Positions 24,801-37,123 of a DNA stretch of 64,000 nt are shown here, piece after piece; the stretch's first letter is position 1; each line of letters opens with the position of its first letter. The notes beneath the pieces were generated by a model, which saw only the letters and a list, made by a program, of their open reading frames with translations, had not been told where the DNA came from and ran no database searches. Both the position numbers and the translations under genes were made by a program. The DNA is taken from positions 186,001 to 250,000 of the forward strand of contig NW_025954970.1 in assembly GCF_022376445.1 (NCBI RefSeq), in the 5' to 3' direction. This DNA is from Fomitopsis serialis. Taxonomy: Eukaryota > Basidiomycota > Agaricomycetes > Polyporales > Fomitopsidaceae.

Positions 24801-25132
24801 AGACGTGCAGGCCCTGGAGCATATGGTGGTCGCGCACCTGGGCGGCGTAGTCGGGCTGTCGTAGTGTGCGCCGTCCCAGCTGGCGATGTACATCTGCGCG
24901 TCAGACGCGTAGGGCATCATCCTGCCGAGCTGATAGGGAAGTTCTGGGTGGAACGACGCGTCAATGGGTGCATCCGGGGACGGAGGGCGGTGAACGCACC
25001 TTCTGGGGTGTAGGAGCCATCGTAGACGGGGGAGTGGAGTTCGGAGCCATCCTCACTGGAGTGGAAGCCCTCCTCGACGAGGGGGACGCGTGTGTAGGGC
25101 GCGTAGACTTCGCCGTTTGAGCTTGCAACCAT
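21802..25132 (-). CDS. Zn2Cys6 fungal-type transcription factor
   Basis: About 12 exons. Exon 1 is 25132-25000 (MVASSNGEVYAPYTR), exon 2 starts at 24943, and exon 3 is 24370-24004. The zinc cluster is split by a 54-nt intron (24371-24424) and reads ACRQCRARKIRCD, then RPVCHNCTRRNNECEYD: six cysteines with C-x2-C-x6-C-x6-C-x2-C-x6-C spacing. A basic stretch (AKKKRKTDDE) follows as a likely nuclear signal. The middle region has VEYTRKTWWDNLL, NEILSDLNFL, SSYWLSFIHLPTFF, MQPALIMAALAMATL, LLALFENSSHPQY, LQFLDRIVGVLSLTF and RRLCWVALALVANYT. The end is QRVRRDELRQRLEEA...PPILRA. This matches a conserved agaricomycete regulator with a fungal_trans-like middle homology region. The zinc cluster sits about 200 residues in rather than at the N-terminus. 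The frame breaks once, at 24840-24842 (a C-run on the coding strand), and one extra base restores it. Targets are unknown. Confidence 0.9.
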
Positions 25133-28100
25133 GTCTGTGGACAGGGAAGCGTAAGATGGAGAGACGGCGAGCGGGAGTTAGAACAAGGGGCGCATGGAGA
25201 GACAGCTAAAGGCAGTGTATAGATATGAAAGCCACGCGAGAACCCGAAGCCAGGGCGTCCATGGGGCCCACGGCTAAAGAGTTCAGAGAGACGCGCAGAT
25301 GCGATCTGCTAGAAGCCGACACTCTGGAAATTTTCCACTCGGTGACAAATCCGCAGATGGAATGGTGTGCGTCCGCATTTGGACAGAAGGGTTCGTGGAC
25401 GTCTCTTCGCGGGATTCCCAGTGGCCTTCGCACTCGGAACTTACCTGCGCTGGCACCGGATTGCCACCATCCAAACACAGGCTCGATCTATGTCCGCGCG
25501 AACGTGGGGCTCCTCACTGCGCAGGCCGCGCCAGCATGTCGTGATCCACCGAAACAGGCTCGCTCTCAAGGCCAATCTCGCTCTGATCCCAGGTGTCAGT
25601 CGACGAGACGACCAGAGCCTGGGACGGTATCTACCTCGTTGTGGCCTGATTGTTCGCAACTTCGGTGGACGGGGATTACGCTGCAGGGCTCGAACAGTGC
25701 GCGCGCACAGTAATGCAGAGGGAAGACCAGGCAGGAGACGCGCTGCAAGGGAGGCGACGGGGGCGACGGAGACGGAAAGTAGGAAATAAATCCGCGAGGC
25801 TTTGCGCGGCCACGCTTATTTGTGGCGTCTTTGTCAGCAGGATATGTCGAAATCATGCGGCGGTGGGAAACCAATGGGAGTCGCCCAAACGGGTGGCGCC
25901 CTGGCGGCTCCTACCGAGATTCCTGCGATCAGCGCACTTGGCGCGCCGCTCGATGGCCGTCACGTCCGTTCGGCTTTCAAACCTTGTTATCCATCACACA
26001 AGTCACAGCTCCCCGTCACACCGTAATGTGTTGGACGTCCGCCACTTCTGGGCCTTCGCTTCGACCGCCGAGGTCCTCGCTCGAGGTCACCGCGCCCTGC
26101 TCTTCCGCATCGCGAAGATTGCGTCTAATTTCTTGCCATTTACGACCACCATGCACGCTGATCTTCCCCACGTCCAGGCTGTCGCGGCGAGCTGTTCGCG
26201 CCGTGTCTCCGTCGAGTCAATCAGCTCGATCAGCTGTACTTGTCTCCTGGCTTGATCAACATCCTTCGGCCTCTGCCACCCGCCAGCCCATGGTCCTGCA
26301 CCAGGTCGCACAACGCTCACGCTCACACACAGCCCTCTTGCATGACGCCACGAGACTCCTTTCTTCATCACACGCTTCGCTGGGAGAACGCTACCATAAC
26401 TGCTCTAGCCGACCTTATTTCCGTGCTTCGCCGTCCCCCAGCTGAGCGACTCTCTGCCCGCTTTTTCCCACTGCACGGCTCGCTCCTGTCCACCTCTCCG
26501 AACACCCTCTTTCCTCGCGTCTCCTCTGCCAGCATCGGCACGGCCAACGGGGCACCTTCGAGACCTTTGTCAGTTGATCCAGACATACCCAGTAATCGAG
26601 AACACCCTCGGACCTCTTCGCGCCCGGATCAATCGCGTTAGATACTGGAATAGCCGCTGCTTCTGAGCGGCCATAACATATCCAACTTGGGTCTAGGCTC
26701 CCAGGAACCGCAACAGGAAGCTCCTCACAGCCAACACCTTTGTCATGTAACGCAGTCGAGTTGATGCGCGGGAGACGCGCTCCAGCTCTGCCGCGCGTTC
26801 CTGAGGGCATTACGGACGTCGTCACATTTCATTGGATCCCTCGTTGACGCGTACGTATCACATTTGTTCGATACCAGCGATGACAGGAAGTGCCCCGCAG
26901 TACGTGGACGAGGACAGCGACGCCACCTGCACTTGCAAGTCCGCTGTGACAGACAATGGCCTGGTTCTCACTGTTCTCCATTCCAGGGCGTTTCTTGGGC
27001 TCCATCATGTGTGCGCCGTAGCCCAACAGCGACACTGGGCACGCCCAGTCCCGCGTGCAAACTCTGGCCGCTGCCGACAATTGTCGCTCTACTCCGGACA
27101 ACAATGCGAATGTGATTCGACGCTATCTCTGCATGCTCCACTCTGCCGGGTCTGCAGTGCCATATAAGCCATCGGACCTCGAGCTCGCTCCCTTCCGCTC
27201 GGAGTAGCTTGCGGGATAGGAACGATAGGCTGCCCTCCACCCACTTCCAGTATGTCAAACGTTCCTTTCGCGTGAGCCTTCGTTTCTTATCTCTCCGTTG
27301 CGATGTTGCCGGGTGGCCTGGATGAGGCAGGCTGAGCAGCCGGCACTGGAACCATGAGCCGAACGCAAATGCTCTCGTATCCCTCAATATCACAGATTTG
27401 GGGCAAGAACTGCGTCGCGGTCGCGTCAGAAGACACGAATCCTTCCCTGGTCCCTGTATTTGCGCGCCCACCCGTAGGGAGGCGGCCCGATGGTGAGAAA
27501 CCACCGATACGACCTAGACGCCTCCCCGTGTTCTGCGCCCAGTGCGGGGCGCGCACAGGCGCGTCGGCCGCGGTGCACCCAGCGCCCCGGACCAGAACCC
27601 GCACCTGTTCACGTCCCCAAAGTTGTGCGGTCGAAGTAGAATGCGGGGTCCGGCGCGGAAGGAGGGTCCGTTCTGCACAGCCGGTCCCCTGATCGTCGAG
27701 GCCGTATCGTATCACCACAACAAAGCGAGTCTGTTTACTCAACCGCTGACCTGACAGACAGATCGATGCAATCAGTGGCCCGGATCACGCGCGATTGCGG
27801 CCGTGGGGTCATCTCCGCACGCTGCGAGCTGCTATGATCAGCGTCGACCCAGGTGTGGCGGGTGCGGGTGGGCAGGCGCGATCGTGCGTCGCCACGGCTC
27901 CCCACTGCGCCCACGCGCCATTCAGTCGTCGTCGGTAGAGCGTTGCTCAGGGCTGACAACAACGTTCCGTGGCGGTCGAAGCCACGCCGCGACTCGCCGG
28001 TGCGCCATGTCTCAGGAGAGTATGCATGAACTTACTTGATGTCCGGCTCGTCGGCTTCAGGGCTGGTCTTCCGATTGCCTAAAGGCTTGCTGGCGGATCG

Positions 28101-31100
28101 CACGCGCCTCGCGTCCCTAGATCCCAACGCTGCGCTAGAACGGTGCGACCGTCAGTCTTCTCTTCCTCCACTCATTCTGTACTGAGCAATTGCCGTGCGT
28201 GTAGGCCAACGTTGCATAGGAACGTGATTCTTTGCAACGCGTATGGGCGTTGTATGCCAGACATTCAGCGCGTGAGTCATCTTCGTCGAACGTGCACCTC
28301 GAGGTGCGGCGGGCCCTTGGTGGTCGGTTTACGGAATGAGCCGCTGTGTGTAATCCATACGGCGAGTCTCGGGTTGTACCTACACTGCCCAACTCCGATC
28401 CCGGTGAGCAATATACTGCGCAACGGTCAGTTTCTATGTGTCGGTTTATCGTGTCGGCACTCATAGTCGGGCAATTGATTCACTCAGGGATGAATTCTGT
28501 CACGCGTCCAACAGTCACGTCAACACATTCGTGAGGCTGTACACGTCGGTGCGAGCGATAAACCTATTCGAGCGACACGCTTGAGCGCAGTCTGCGGACA
28601 CGCTGCGTACTAAATTGTTCATCCAGAAGACATGCTCGCCAAACATCCTAAAACCCTATTTTCAATTGCCTGTTCAGGTAGCGCGGATCCCTCCGTTCCT
28701 ATCCGGAGGGAAACCTCGAGGTGTCGAAGTCAAGAACCCCACGTCTAAATTCATGCCATATACGGCCGATGGATAATTGTCGGATGCGCACCCCGGTAAG
28801 CTACGGCCAGTCATCCGCCCTAGTGCCGGTGTGCTGCCGCACTGTCAAAGTCTATGTCTGCCCAGCAAACAAAGTCTCCCGTCGCAGCGGATTGCCGTCG
28901 TCTGTGGCCACCTGCTCGGATCTCGTATCACGCGCTGGGACTCTCCCTTGAGTCAGCCTTCCACAGCCAAATCACGGCACTCTTCTCACAGACATGTATC
29001 ACGGCGCGCTTCTCCGAATGTTCTAACGCTGTGCGTACACGTAACGGGTACGTGTAGCGACGGTACGTCTGTCCGAACGTACCGTTCGGATGCTCTTGCT
29101 CACAACGACCTCGTATGCTAGCACAGTCGGTGCACAGTGTCTGGCCTTCAACGGCTCCCGAGGGTCCCGAGAAGCCTGCACATTGACAGGGGCGAGCCCG
29201 CCTGCGACCTCATGCAAGGGCCAGCACCCCTGCAGTCGCTGCGACGCCTTGGGCTCGTGCCAACTCAATTTTGCTCGTTCTCCCGTTCATGGCGCGTATA
29301 CGTAATCGAAAACGCAGAAGGCTTATTACGATCTGGATGCCCCGGATCTCCGTGAAAGGCAGGTAGACGAGTCTATTATGATTTCATCTTGGTTTCGCCG
29401 AGAGTATGTGACCGCTGATCTTGCCGGATCCGCGTTTGCGCTTTCATCTCTACCCTCACTGGCCTATTCGGTGGCACGCTCGCGCGGAGTTGCTGGTGTG
29501 CAGGTTCAATGGTGAGAATCTCCGCGCTCATCTCTGTCGTTCATGACATCTCACTCTGTCATGCGTTCACCACGATAGGTGTCCTGCGTGGACGACTGGA
29601 ACTCGTTTCACACGACGGCAGACGCATGGGCCACCATGTCTCTTGGCCGTTTGAATTGAGCAGCTCAATGACGGCACGAGAAAGACTTCATTGTGTCATC
29701 TCGTGCGAACGCATCCTGGACGTCATTGCGAAGTACAGGTCTCTTGCGTCAAGGGAGTCCTCGCAGCGCACTATGGACGCGATGGTTTCCAGAGTCGCGG
29801 TTTTTACAGAGCACATACGAGGGTCGTTCTGCCCGTGCTGAACGATCTCGGCGCACCGCGATCCTGGGCCATGCACTAGCGGCGCTTTTACAGACAAGTC
29901 TATGATCACTCCCTCTGCCCTGGGATATCCGCCCATCGGGTCCGTCATCGTGTTCGATTCGTTCTCGCGGTCCGATGACGTTCGCTTCTTTTGGATATCC
30001 AACCCACTTTCAGGAAGCCGCCTGGCCTGATAGACTCAAGAAGCAGGGCATGTGCAGGTCATTGACGCTTCCCGCCCTACCCTCCCGGAGGAAGTAAACG
30101 CGGACGTGGTGGCAGTGAAGACCCGTTTGGGACGTGGTCTGTGTACACGGTCTGTTGTTGCCTACGCTGTCGAGAGACGATCCTACTTGTGCAGGTACGC
30201 AGCTGACGACGGAAGCAGGCCATGGCCGCCGTGAAAGCTTCTTTCAGTGCTGATGTTCCACATCATTCTGCGCTTTTCCTTCAGGGGCTCGTGCATGGGG
30301 CGTACGGAATCCGTGCAGTCGTCTTCCACAGGCTCGCGCTCTACAGCTCTCAACTGGTTCAGCGCTCGCACTGTCCTCACACTGCCACTTCACCTGATCA
30401 GCTGGTATCCGGCACTACTCACTGTAGTACATCCTCTTGCACATGGCCTGTCGACGGTCCAACGCTACACCGACGGGGCAGAACTTCAGAACCCAACGTC
30501 CTCTGCCACATAAACTCCTGACGAAGAGCTCATAGACAATGATGGAGGCTGCGCAACGATGTATGTGCGCGGGAGAAGATCGCAAGATCCGGCCGCGACA
30601 TTGGCGTGTCATCTGAACGTCCAGTGTGTACTGCACTTAAAGTTAATGGACCAGTACTGAGTATTATCATTGATTCATGAGAGGCTAAAGGCAAACAAGG
30701 TACAGGCTTCGGTTCCGCGCGACTGCAGCGTGCATACTTGGCTCCACCGTACGTCACCACAGGGGGTTCGCGCCTTCGTTGGGCTGCACATGCAGCAGAC
30801 ATCATCGATTCATCGTTCAGATGGGTGCTGAAATGGGCCATTGGATGACATCGTCTGACCATCTTCTGCGGTACTCAATGCATCATGGGATGTCTGCTCA
30901 CTGATGCAAGTCAGGTGCGTCGAAGGATTGTATCGGTTTGAACCGGCTGATGAATGGATCTCAGAGCCAGTAGATATACTGAGAAAGGCTTACCTACACG
31001 CCGGTGCGCCCAGTACGTCCTCCGCAAGGAACTCCCCTAAAGGCTACTATGTGTAGCTAGCGCTATTCTGGGCCAACGCGAAAAGATCCGCGCTTAAATC

Positions 31101-32090
31101 CCGACGCAGCCGCTATGTCCGCGAAAAACTACCGCCTCGACGCTCGGCCCGATGATCTGGTATGTCGGAATCGACATTTCGGGAACTGTACGTGCACACT
31201 AACCGAGAGGTACCGATGCCGATGATTTGGAGCCCGTGGTCGATCATTCCAAGATCATTCCGCGCTATCGTAGCCGATGCGGGGAACAATTGGCACCGAA
31301 AACCGACAAGGACGGTTATTGTACAAAGTGCAGAACGACGGACAGTATGCTTACCCATGACTGTCTAAGACGCTTATGTTCGATGTTCGCTTACTCGACA
31401 GGCTATACTATGGTCAGATACGAAGCCGTTGCCTTTCAAACCAGAATTTTCAAGTCACACTGTAACGCGCTCAGGCTCTGAGGCGCGTGTAACGGAGGCA
31501 ATACGGAGGAGCAGCAAATTGATCAAAAACGAGACCAATGTGTACAGGGTCAACTCAACATGTTGCATTCATGCTGTACGCAGATCTTGGATTGCAGTCG
31601 TGCCTCGCAAATGCGACACTACTGGATCTCGGGCACGGTACACCATGACGCAACAAACACGAGGCTACTCACCGCTCGACCGGGCACTACCCTAGCTACC
31701 GTGATATGAACTCTGGATTGCTCGCTTTGGGTGAGCTTCTCCTTTTGCGATAGTTCGCTGATAATGGCTCTATACGACGTTTGAACGTTTGAACACCCAA
31801 TCGGACCCACATTGGCTATCGATGATACACTTCGTACTCAGCGTCAGGCAGGCTCTGCCGGTTCACGTAGCCACGCTCCCTGTCGTCATTTCGAAGTCTC
31901 ATCGAATGATATTCTGAGGGGACGTCCATTCTGATCTGTCGTGGAAGTTGCCCTCATCGTCACAGTTCCTACTTCCGAGAATACTCCTACTGACGTCAGT
32001 GCTTTCCGAAGCTGCACCAGCGAACTCGACTGTTTCACCGGGGTGCCTTAACTCGACTCAGCATGACGCTGAGCCACAACTCACGACCAC
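25133..32090. other. Gene desert
   Basis: About 7 kb between the transcription factor's 5' end and the isomerase-like gene. The first part must hold the transcription factor promoter. ORFs of up to 207 codons occur, for example at 25822-26445 and 27287-27742, but they overlap others on both strands. They show no conserved motif and no plausible splice continuation. I see nothing else that can be supported. Confidence 0.45.
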
Positions 32091-32097
32091 GAACGCC

Positions 32098-33159
32098 ATG
32101 GCCAAGCTGACCACGATCAAGGGCCCGTCGATCCACCTCATCCAATATCTCAGCGACACCCCTCCATACAACACCCTCGAGGGCCTCGCCGCCTGGGCGG
32201 CCTCCCTCGGTATCAAAGCGCTGCAAGTCCCCGTCGACGCGCGACTTGTCGACATCCACCGCGCGGCGGAGGACCAGGCGTACTGCGATGCGCTCAAAGC
32301 GACCGTTGCGAAACACGGCGTCGAGATCTCCGAGCTTTCGACCCATTTTGCAGGGCAGCTCATCGCCGTGCACCCCGCGTACGATGTCCTTTTCGACGGG
32401 TTCGCGCCCCCGCAGTTCCGCGGTGACTCCGCCGCGCGTGAACAGTGGGCACGGAGGGTCCTCTTCGACTCGGCCAAGGCGTCGAAGAGGCTCGGGCTGA
32501 AGGCGCACGCGACGTTCTCGGGCGCACTGGCGTGGCCGTACTTCTATCCCTGGCCTCAGCGTCCCGCGGGGCTGGTCGACACTGCGTTCGCAGAGCTGGG
32601 CAAGCGATGGCTCCCGATCCTCGACGCGTTCGACGAGGCGGGCGTAGACGTGTGCTACGAGATCCATCCGGGCGAGGACCTGCACGACGGCGTGACGTTT
32701 GAGCGGTTCCTATCGCACGTCAACAACCACCCGCGCGCGAGCATCCTCTACGACCCATCGCACTTTCTGCTGCAGCAGCTCGACTACCTCGCTTTCATCG
32801 ACATCTACCACGAGCGCATCAAGGTCGTGCACGTGAAGGACGCGGAGTTCGTGCCGGACGGGCGGCAGGGCGTGTATGGCGGGTACACGGACTGGGTGGA
32901 CCGCGCGGGCCACTTCAGGGCGCTAGGCGACGGCCAGGTGGACTTCAAGGGCATCTTCACGCGCCTGGCGAAGTACGGGTACCAGGGATGGGCGGTGTTG
33001 GAGACGGAGTGTGCCTTCAAGCACCCGGAGGACTGCGCGAAGGAGGGCGCGGCGTTCATCAAGAATCATATTATACGGGTGTCGGATGGGACATTCGATG
33101 ATTTTGCTGGGAGCGGGGTGGGTCCTGATGGTCTGAAGAAGATACTGGGGATCGAGTGA
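32098..33159 (+). CDS. Sugar phosphate isomerase/epimerase-like protein (xylose isomerase-like TIM barrel)
   Basis: Single exon, 353 residues from MAKLTTIKGPSIHLIQYL. The frame is open further upstream but has no ATG there. The protein has the AP-endonuclease-2/xylose isomerase-like TIM barrel layout: AAWAASLGIKALQVP, VEISELSTHFAGQLIAVHPAY, FSGALAWPYFYPWPQRP, VDVCYEIHPGEDLHDG, ASILYDPSHFLLQQLDY, IKVVHVKDAEF and QGWAVLETECAFKHPEDC. The Glu in YEIHPGE, Asp/His in YDPSH, His in HVKDAE and Glu in LETE are the likely metal and substrate ligands. Bacterial relatives act on keto sugars or inositol derivatives; the substrate here is unknown. It is the only clearly intronless long gene in the window and has strongly GC-biased third positions, which would fit an origin by transfer from bacteria, though related fungal genes are known. 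Confidence 0.93.
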   Translation: MAKLTTIKGPSIHLIQYLSDTPPYNTLEGLAAWAASLGIKALQVPVDARLVDIHRAAEDQAYCDALKATVAKHGVEISELSTHFAGQLIAVHPAYDVLFDGFAPPQFRGDSAAREQWARRVLFDSAKASKRLGLKAHATFSGALAWPYFYPWPQRPAGLVDTAFAELGKRWLPILDAFDEAGVDVCYEIHPGEDLHDGVTFERFLSHVNNHPRASILYDPSHFLLQQLDYLAFIDIYHERIKVVHVKDAEFVPDGRQGVYGGYTDWVDRAGHFRALGDGQVDFKGIFTRLAKYGYQGWAVLETECAFKHPEDCAKEGAAFIKNHIIRVSDGTFDDFAGSGVGPDGLKKILGIE

Positions 33160-34057
33160 AGACTTTTCATTGCTTTCCGGATGATACTTATTACGTTGTA
33201 ATCAACGGCTCGCGGGATGGTTTTGACTATTTACGGAGGCATACCGATGATTGTAGCTCTGCAAGATGTGCCGGTGAGCTGCCTCATCATAGGGTTTTTT
33301 GTGTCGAGTCCCTTCATTGTCCGCGAGGGCCGAGCCCTATGTAGACAGTACTCTAGCAATACGTGATAAGTGCAGGTTCGCGTCGTCGAGGTCAGCCTGA
33401 GTATGCATCATCATAGGTTGCACACAACTTACGTGTTTCTTCGCTCGCAGTGATGGGACACGTCTACGGATCAACGCCGCCGGGCGACGGTAAGGACGAC
33501 CTGCAACTGGCCCATAATTCTTGATTTTTGCTTGAATTTCTGCATTCCACTGCCCATCGGCGTCCAAGTTCTGCTAGAATCGGTGTGAGTACTTACGGAC
33601 TTCCGCATGTAAGTACGGCCAGCTCATTACATGTGTTCCCCACAGTCAACTGCAAGCTGTACTTATATCGTACCGTAGAACTTGAAGCTCGCGCCGTCTC
33701 CGAGTCAATGATGTACTAGTACAGAATGATCTCAGCGGGTGCTCACGCATATGGGGAACCGACGGTTCGTTTGGTCGATCATTGAATAGACAACACATAG
33801 AGACTTAGTTGGAGTTGGACCCCTCCTGCCGATTGCTCAAACACGAAATTGGACGTCAACTGAGCACTTGATTGCAGGTAGAGGAAGATACGAACGAGCA
33901 CCTCGACCTCAGAATAGCATAAATGACTGTGGCGGCGACGCCTTCATGAACTCTTCTCAGTAGCAGACGGAGGTGTATGTCGGACAGTACCTCGCATGCA
34001 TGTCAAGGCAAGATGGGATTTTTGGTTGCCTGCCCAGCTTCAAACAGCACTGCGCCA
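33160..34057. other. Intergenic, no gene seen
   Basis: About 900 bp between the 3' ends of the isomerase-like gene (+) and COG3 (-). Only short ORFs without features occur. Confidence 0.5.
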
Positions 34058-37000
34058 CTACGAAGACGGCCCAGCAGAAGGCCCCGAATGCTCGTCACAA
34101 GCGCCCCTCACCATCGCCCTCACCAAATCCTCCGTCCCCACATCCACCTCAGCGCCCGAGCCAATGGGATACACATCACGCACGAGCGCCCGCCACTCCG
34201 CCCAGTCATCCACGATCCGGTCCTGCACATGCCCGAGCAGCACGCTCACCGTCCGTTCGTCTTCGAGGTACAGCCGCAGCCGTCCTACGGCCGCACGCAG
34301 CTCCGTCGCGCACGCACCGTTGAAGGTTGTGAAGAGCGCGTTGATAGCGGTGGGTGTCGCCCATGGGAGGCTTTGGATTGGCTGCGTGCTGGGCGCGGGC
34401 ACACCGGCGACGGAGGAGGTTCCGAGTGGTCTGGCGGGGAGACGGTGTGCGTGAGCGCGGTCCGTCCAGGAACGGAGGGGTGCGGAGACGGGGTTAGCGC
34501 AGGACGCGATGACGGCTTCGCAGGCGATCTTGAGTTCTGAGTCGAGGGCCTGCGATGGTTACAATCAGCACCCTACGTCAGCACCAGGAGGTCACGAGAG
34601 ACGTACACGTCTGACATCGTTCATGCTCTCGTCGCTTGGCATGCCCAAGGATGCGAACAGTGAATTGGGCAATGGTAGTAGTGAAGTCGTCTTTCCCAAC
34701 ATGGACGCCAGCGTGTCTACCACGGTGCAGAATTGTGTCACCTGGTGCGGCTTCAAACATAAGAACACAATCGTACCGGTCACCCCTGAGAGATCAATCC
34801 CTCTGTCTGGGTTCTTGTTCTCAAGATCCAGATTCTGCGTCATCTCCTTGAGGATAAGGAGGTGCCGTACGAGGAACAGCTGCCCATCGAGCGTCGACTG
34901 AGGCGGGGCCTTCGACTTGAGCGTCTCCGCTGCACTCACGAGCGACTGCCGACAGAGGTTGACAGCCTCGCGCGCAATGTCATCAAAGATCGCTGCCTGA
35001 AAGTCAAACGCGTGAACAGGCCGCACCACAAACTAGTGTACCCGAGTTACCTTCACAAAGTCGTGCAGCTGAGAGAGCACCCAGACGGTCCTGCGCAACG
35101 TCGGGTACCACATGTCTTGCCTATCGAGCGACTTGAGCTGGAAGAGCTGGCTCACGCTCTCCTTCTCCTTGATCTCGAATCCCGTCACCGGCTTCCGAGC
35201 AGCTACCGCTTCACGTCAGCACACCCCGCCTTGACACGTAGACCACGATGATCCACTCACCCAAGAGCCTCTGCGGGTAGTCCAGATCCTCCGCCTTCGG
35301 CACATAATAGCGGATATCACTCTGTATGACCGACTGCGCCTTGAAGAACAGCCTCGTCTGTGCGTCCTGCAGGACCATCTCCAGCAAGTGGCCTATGTGT
35401 AGCGCCCGCAGCCCTCGCTTTCCTGGACGACGCCCGACCGTGCCCAGGTCGAGGTTCAGTTCGTCAACGTAGTTTTCGTCTTCGTCGTCGTCGTCGTCGT
35501 CAAACGCCGGGACATCGAGCACCATGAGTGCTTGAAGGACAGTGCAGACTTCGCAGAGCGCGGTGAGGCGGGGTTCGTGCAGGATGCGGGGGCGCAGGTC
35601 GTCGTAGAGGTAGTCGCAGAGACTCTCCAGATAGGAGCTGCGATGGAGGAGTCAGCGAACACCGAGGAAGAATGAGCGCCGCGCAGAACACGGACTAGAG
35701 TTGGTCTTCGCCTGAGTTGAAGAACGCGCGGAATAGATTGAACTCGTCCGTGCAGAGTTGCTTCAGATAGCTGCATCCCGACCTCGTCTGCAAACCGTCA
35801 ACGGCGTGATTTAGGCTCAAGGGTGAACACGTACCAGCTCTACAAGCTCAGTCCTCGTCGGGTCCAAGCCCTTGATCTCCTCCAGGAGCCGACTTACAAG
35901 CAGACCTTTCCGAGCAGCAAAGTACGCGGCGTGACACTCCGACAGCAGCGACGAGAGCTCGTCAGGGTGTGCAGCAGCGCGCCGCTCCAACTCCGCAAGC
36001 AGAGGTGCTAATTGCGCTGAGACGGTGTAGAACCGCGTGTACAGGAGGTGCATCTGCGCCGTCGTCGAGACGTCCTTCTCGGACATGCGTTTTGTGACGT
36101 CGACGGTGAGCGCTTTGAGCGAGCCCACGAAGAACATCTTGATGAGCGTCATCGCTCTGGTCATGCATTGCTGGAAACGGAGCAGATATATCTCGGCTTC
36201 CCGATAATGTCGCTGCTGCAATGTCAGGTATTGAGGCAAAGGAGACATTGACGATGCTTACGTGCGTCTTGAGGTATTCGATGCAGACGTCCACTCGCTC
36301 GACCATGTAGAGGAACTCCGTCTGGAGGACTAGGGAGTCGCCAGGAGAGTTAAGCATGCGGGTAGCATGTTCGAGCTCCTGGAAGTAGCCCAGTCTCTCG
36401 TCGATGGCGTCGGTTATGCTGAGTAGGTGATCCTAACGTTGCGAATCAGTGATACACGCGAATAGTTCAGGAGAGGTAGTACGCACGCGCTCTTCCAACA
36501 GCTGTTCACAAGCTCCTTTGAGGCTCTTACCACCCTCCTCGACCATCCGCCACTCGTTCAGCATTCCATCCACCGCAGAGTCGATTCGTCGATGCGTTCT
36601 GTCAGCCGATCGCACGTCTCTAGATGCTCCGACACGCTCTCCAGTGTGCGCGGTAGTGCGCCTCCTGGCTATGAGCGACCGAGCGGTCGATGAGCGCGAA
36701 CCAGTCATAGAACTGCTGTGGCGTCTGAATTGGTTGCTTTGGATGCAATGCATGGGCGGCGGTCGCGCTACGCGGCAGGAATGCGGAAGTGGGTGTGCCG
36801 GGCGCGAACCCACGCCGAGTCTGTTGCGTAGCACGGGCGTTGAAGGTCGCGAGGACGAGCCTGGTTCGTCTACTGCAAACTTGACTTGTGGTCATTGAGA
36901 CATAATAGGCACAGAATGATGGAAGAATGTACCTTCAGAGGCAGAGCAGCTCTCTCGGTAGCTGCCTTGACGAGGTTAACGCTCTCATTTCAGCTTCTCC

Positions 37001-37123
37001 TAGGGGACATTTCGCTTCCCATTCCTCCACGCTATGATTGGTTTTGCATGAGGTGTTAGAGACCCAGGTGCGCCCGGACGTTTGGTGGATGTCGAGGCCA
37101 TTTGGTTGTGAACCTATAGGCAC
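34058..37123 (-). CDS. COG3: Conserved oligomeric Golgi complex subunit 3 (COG3/Sec34)
   Basis: A multi-exon gene ending at TAG 34058-34060. Exon 1 (about 37123-36933) carries SVEEWEAKCPLGEAEM and, one frame over, NLVKAATERAALPLK. A Ser/Pro-rich linker leads to HPKQPIQTPQQFYDWFALIDRS, the signature start of the Sec34 domain. It continues with ESVSEHLETCDRLTERID, EEGGKSLKGACEQLLEER, EFLYMVERVDVCIEYL, YLLRFQQCMTRAMTLIKMFF and LCTDEFNLFRAFF. Later blocks include an Asp-rich DDDDDDEDE coded by a CGT-type microsatellite, KEKESVSQLFQLKSLDRQDMWYPTLRRTV, and a C-terminal alpha-helical half. COG3 is part of lobe A of the tether that returns vesicles to the Golgi. Introns are 47-60 nt. Exons 1-2 have about five frame breaks (near 36983, 36872, 36809, 36643 and 36585), each repaired by one added base. 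The rest is intact. A sequence-error origin is likely because this is a core gene. Confidence 0.9.

Noticed and set aside
27287..27742. 151-codon minus ORF overlapping a 112-codon plus ORF
   Set aside because: Both are low-complexity Arg/Pro sequences without motifs; neither continues through splice sites.
31948..32097. N-terminal extension of the isomerase with a signal-peptide look
   Set aside because: It begins at a TTG with no ATG in frame; the family starts at MAKLTTIKG.
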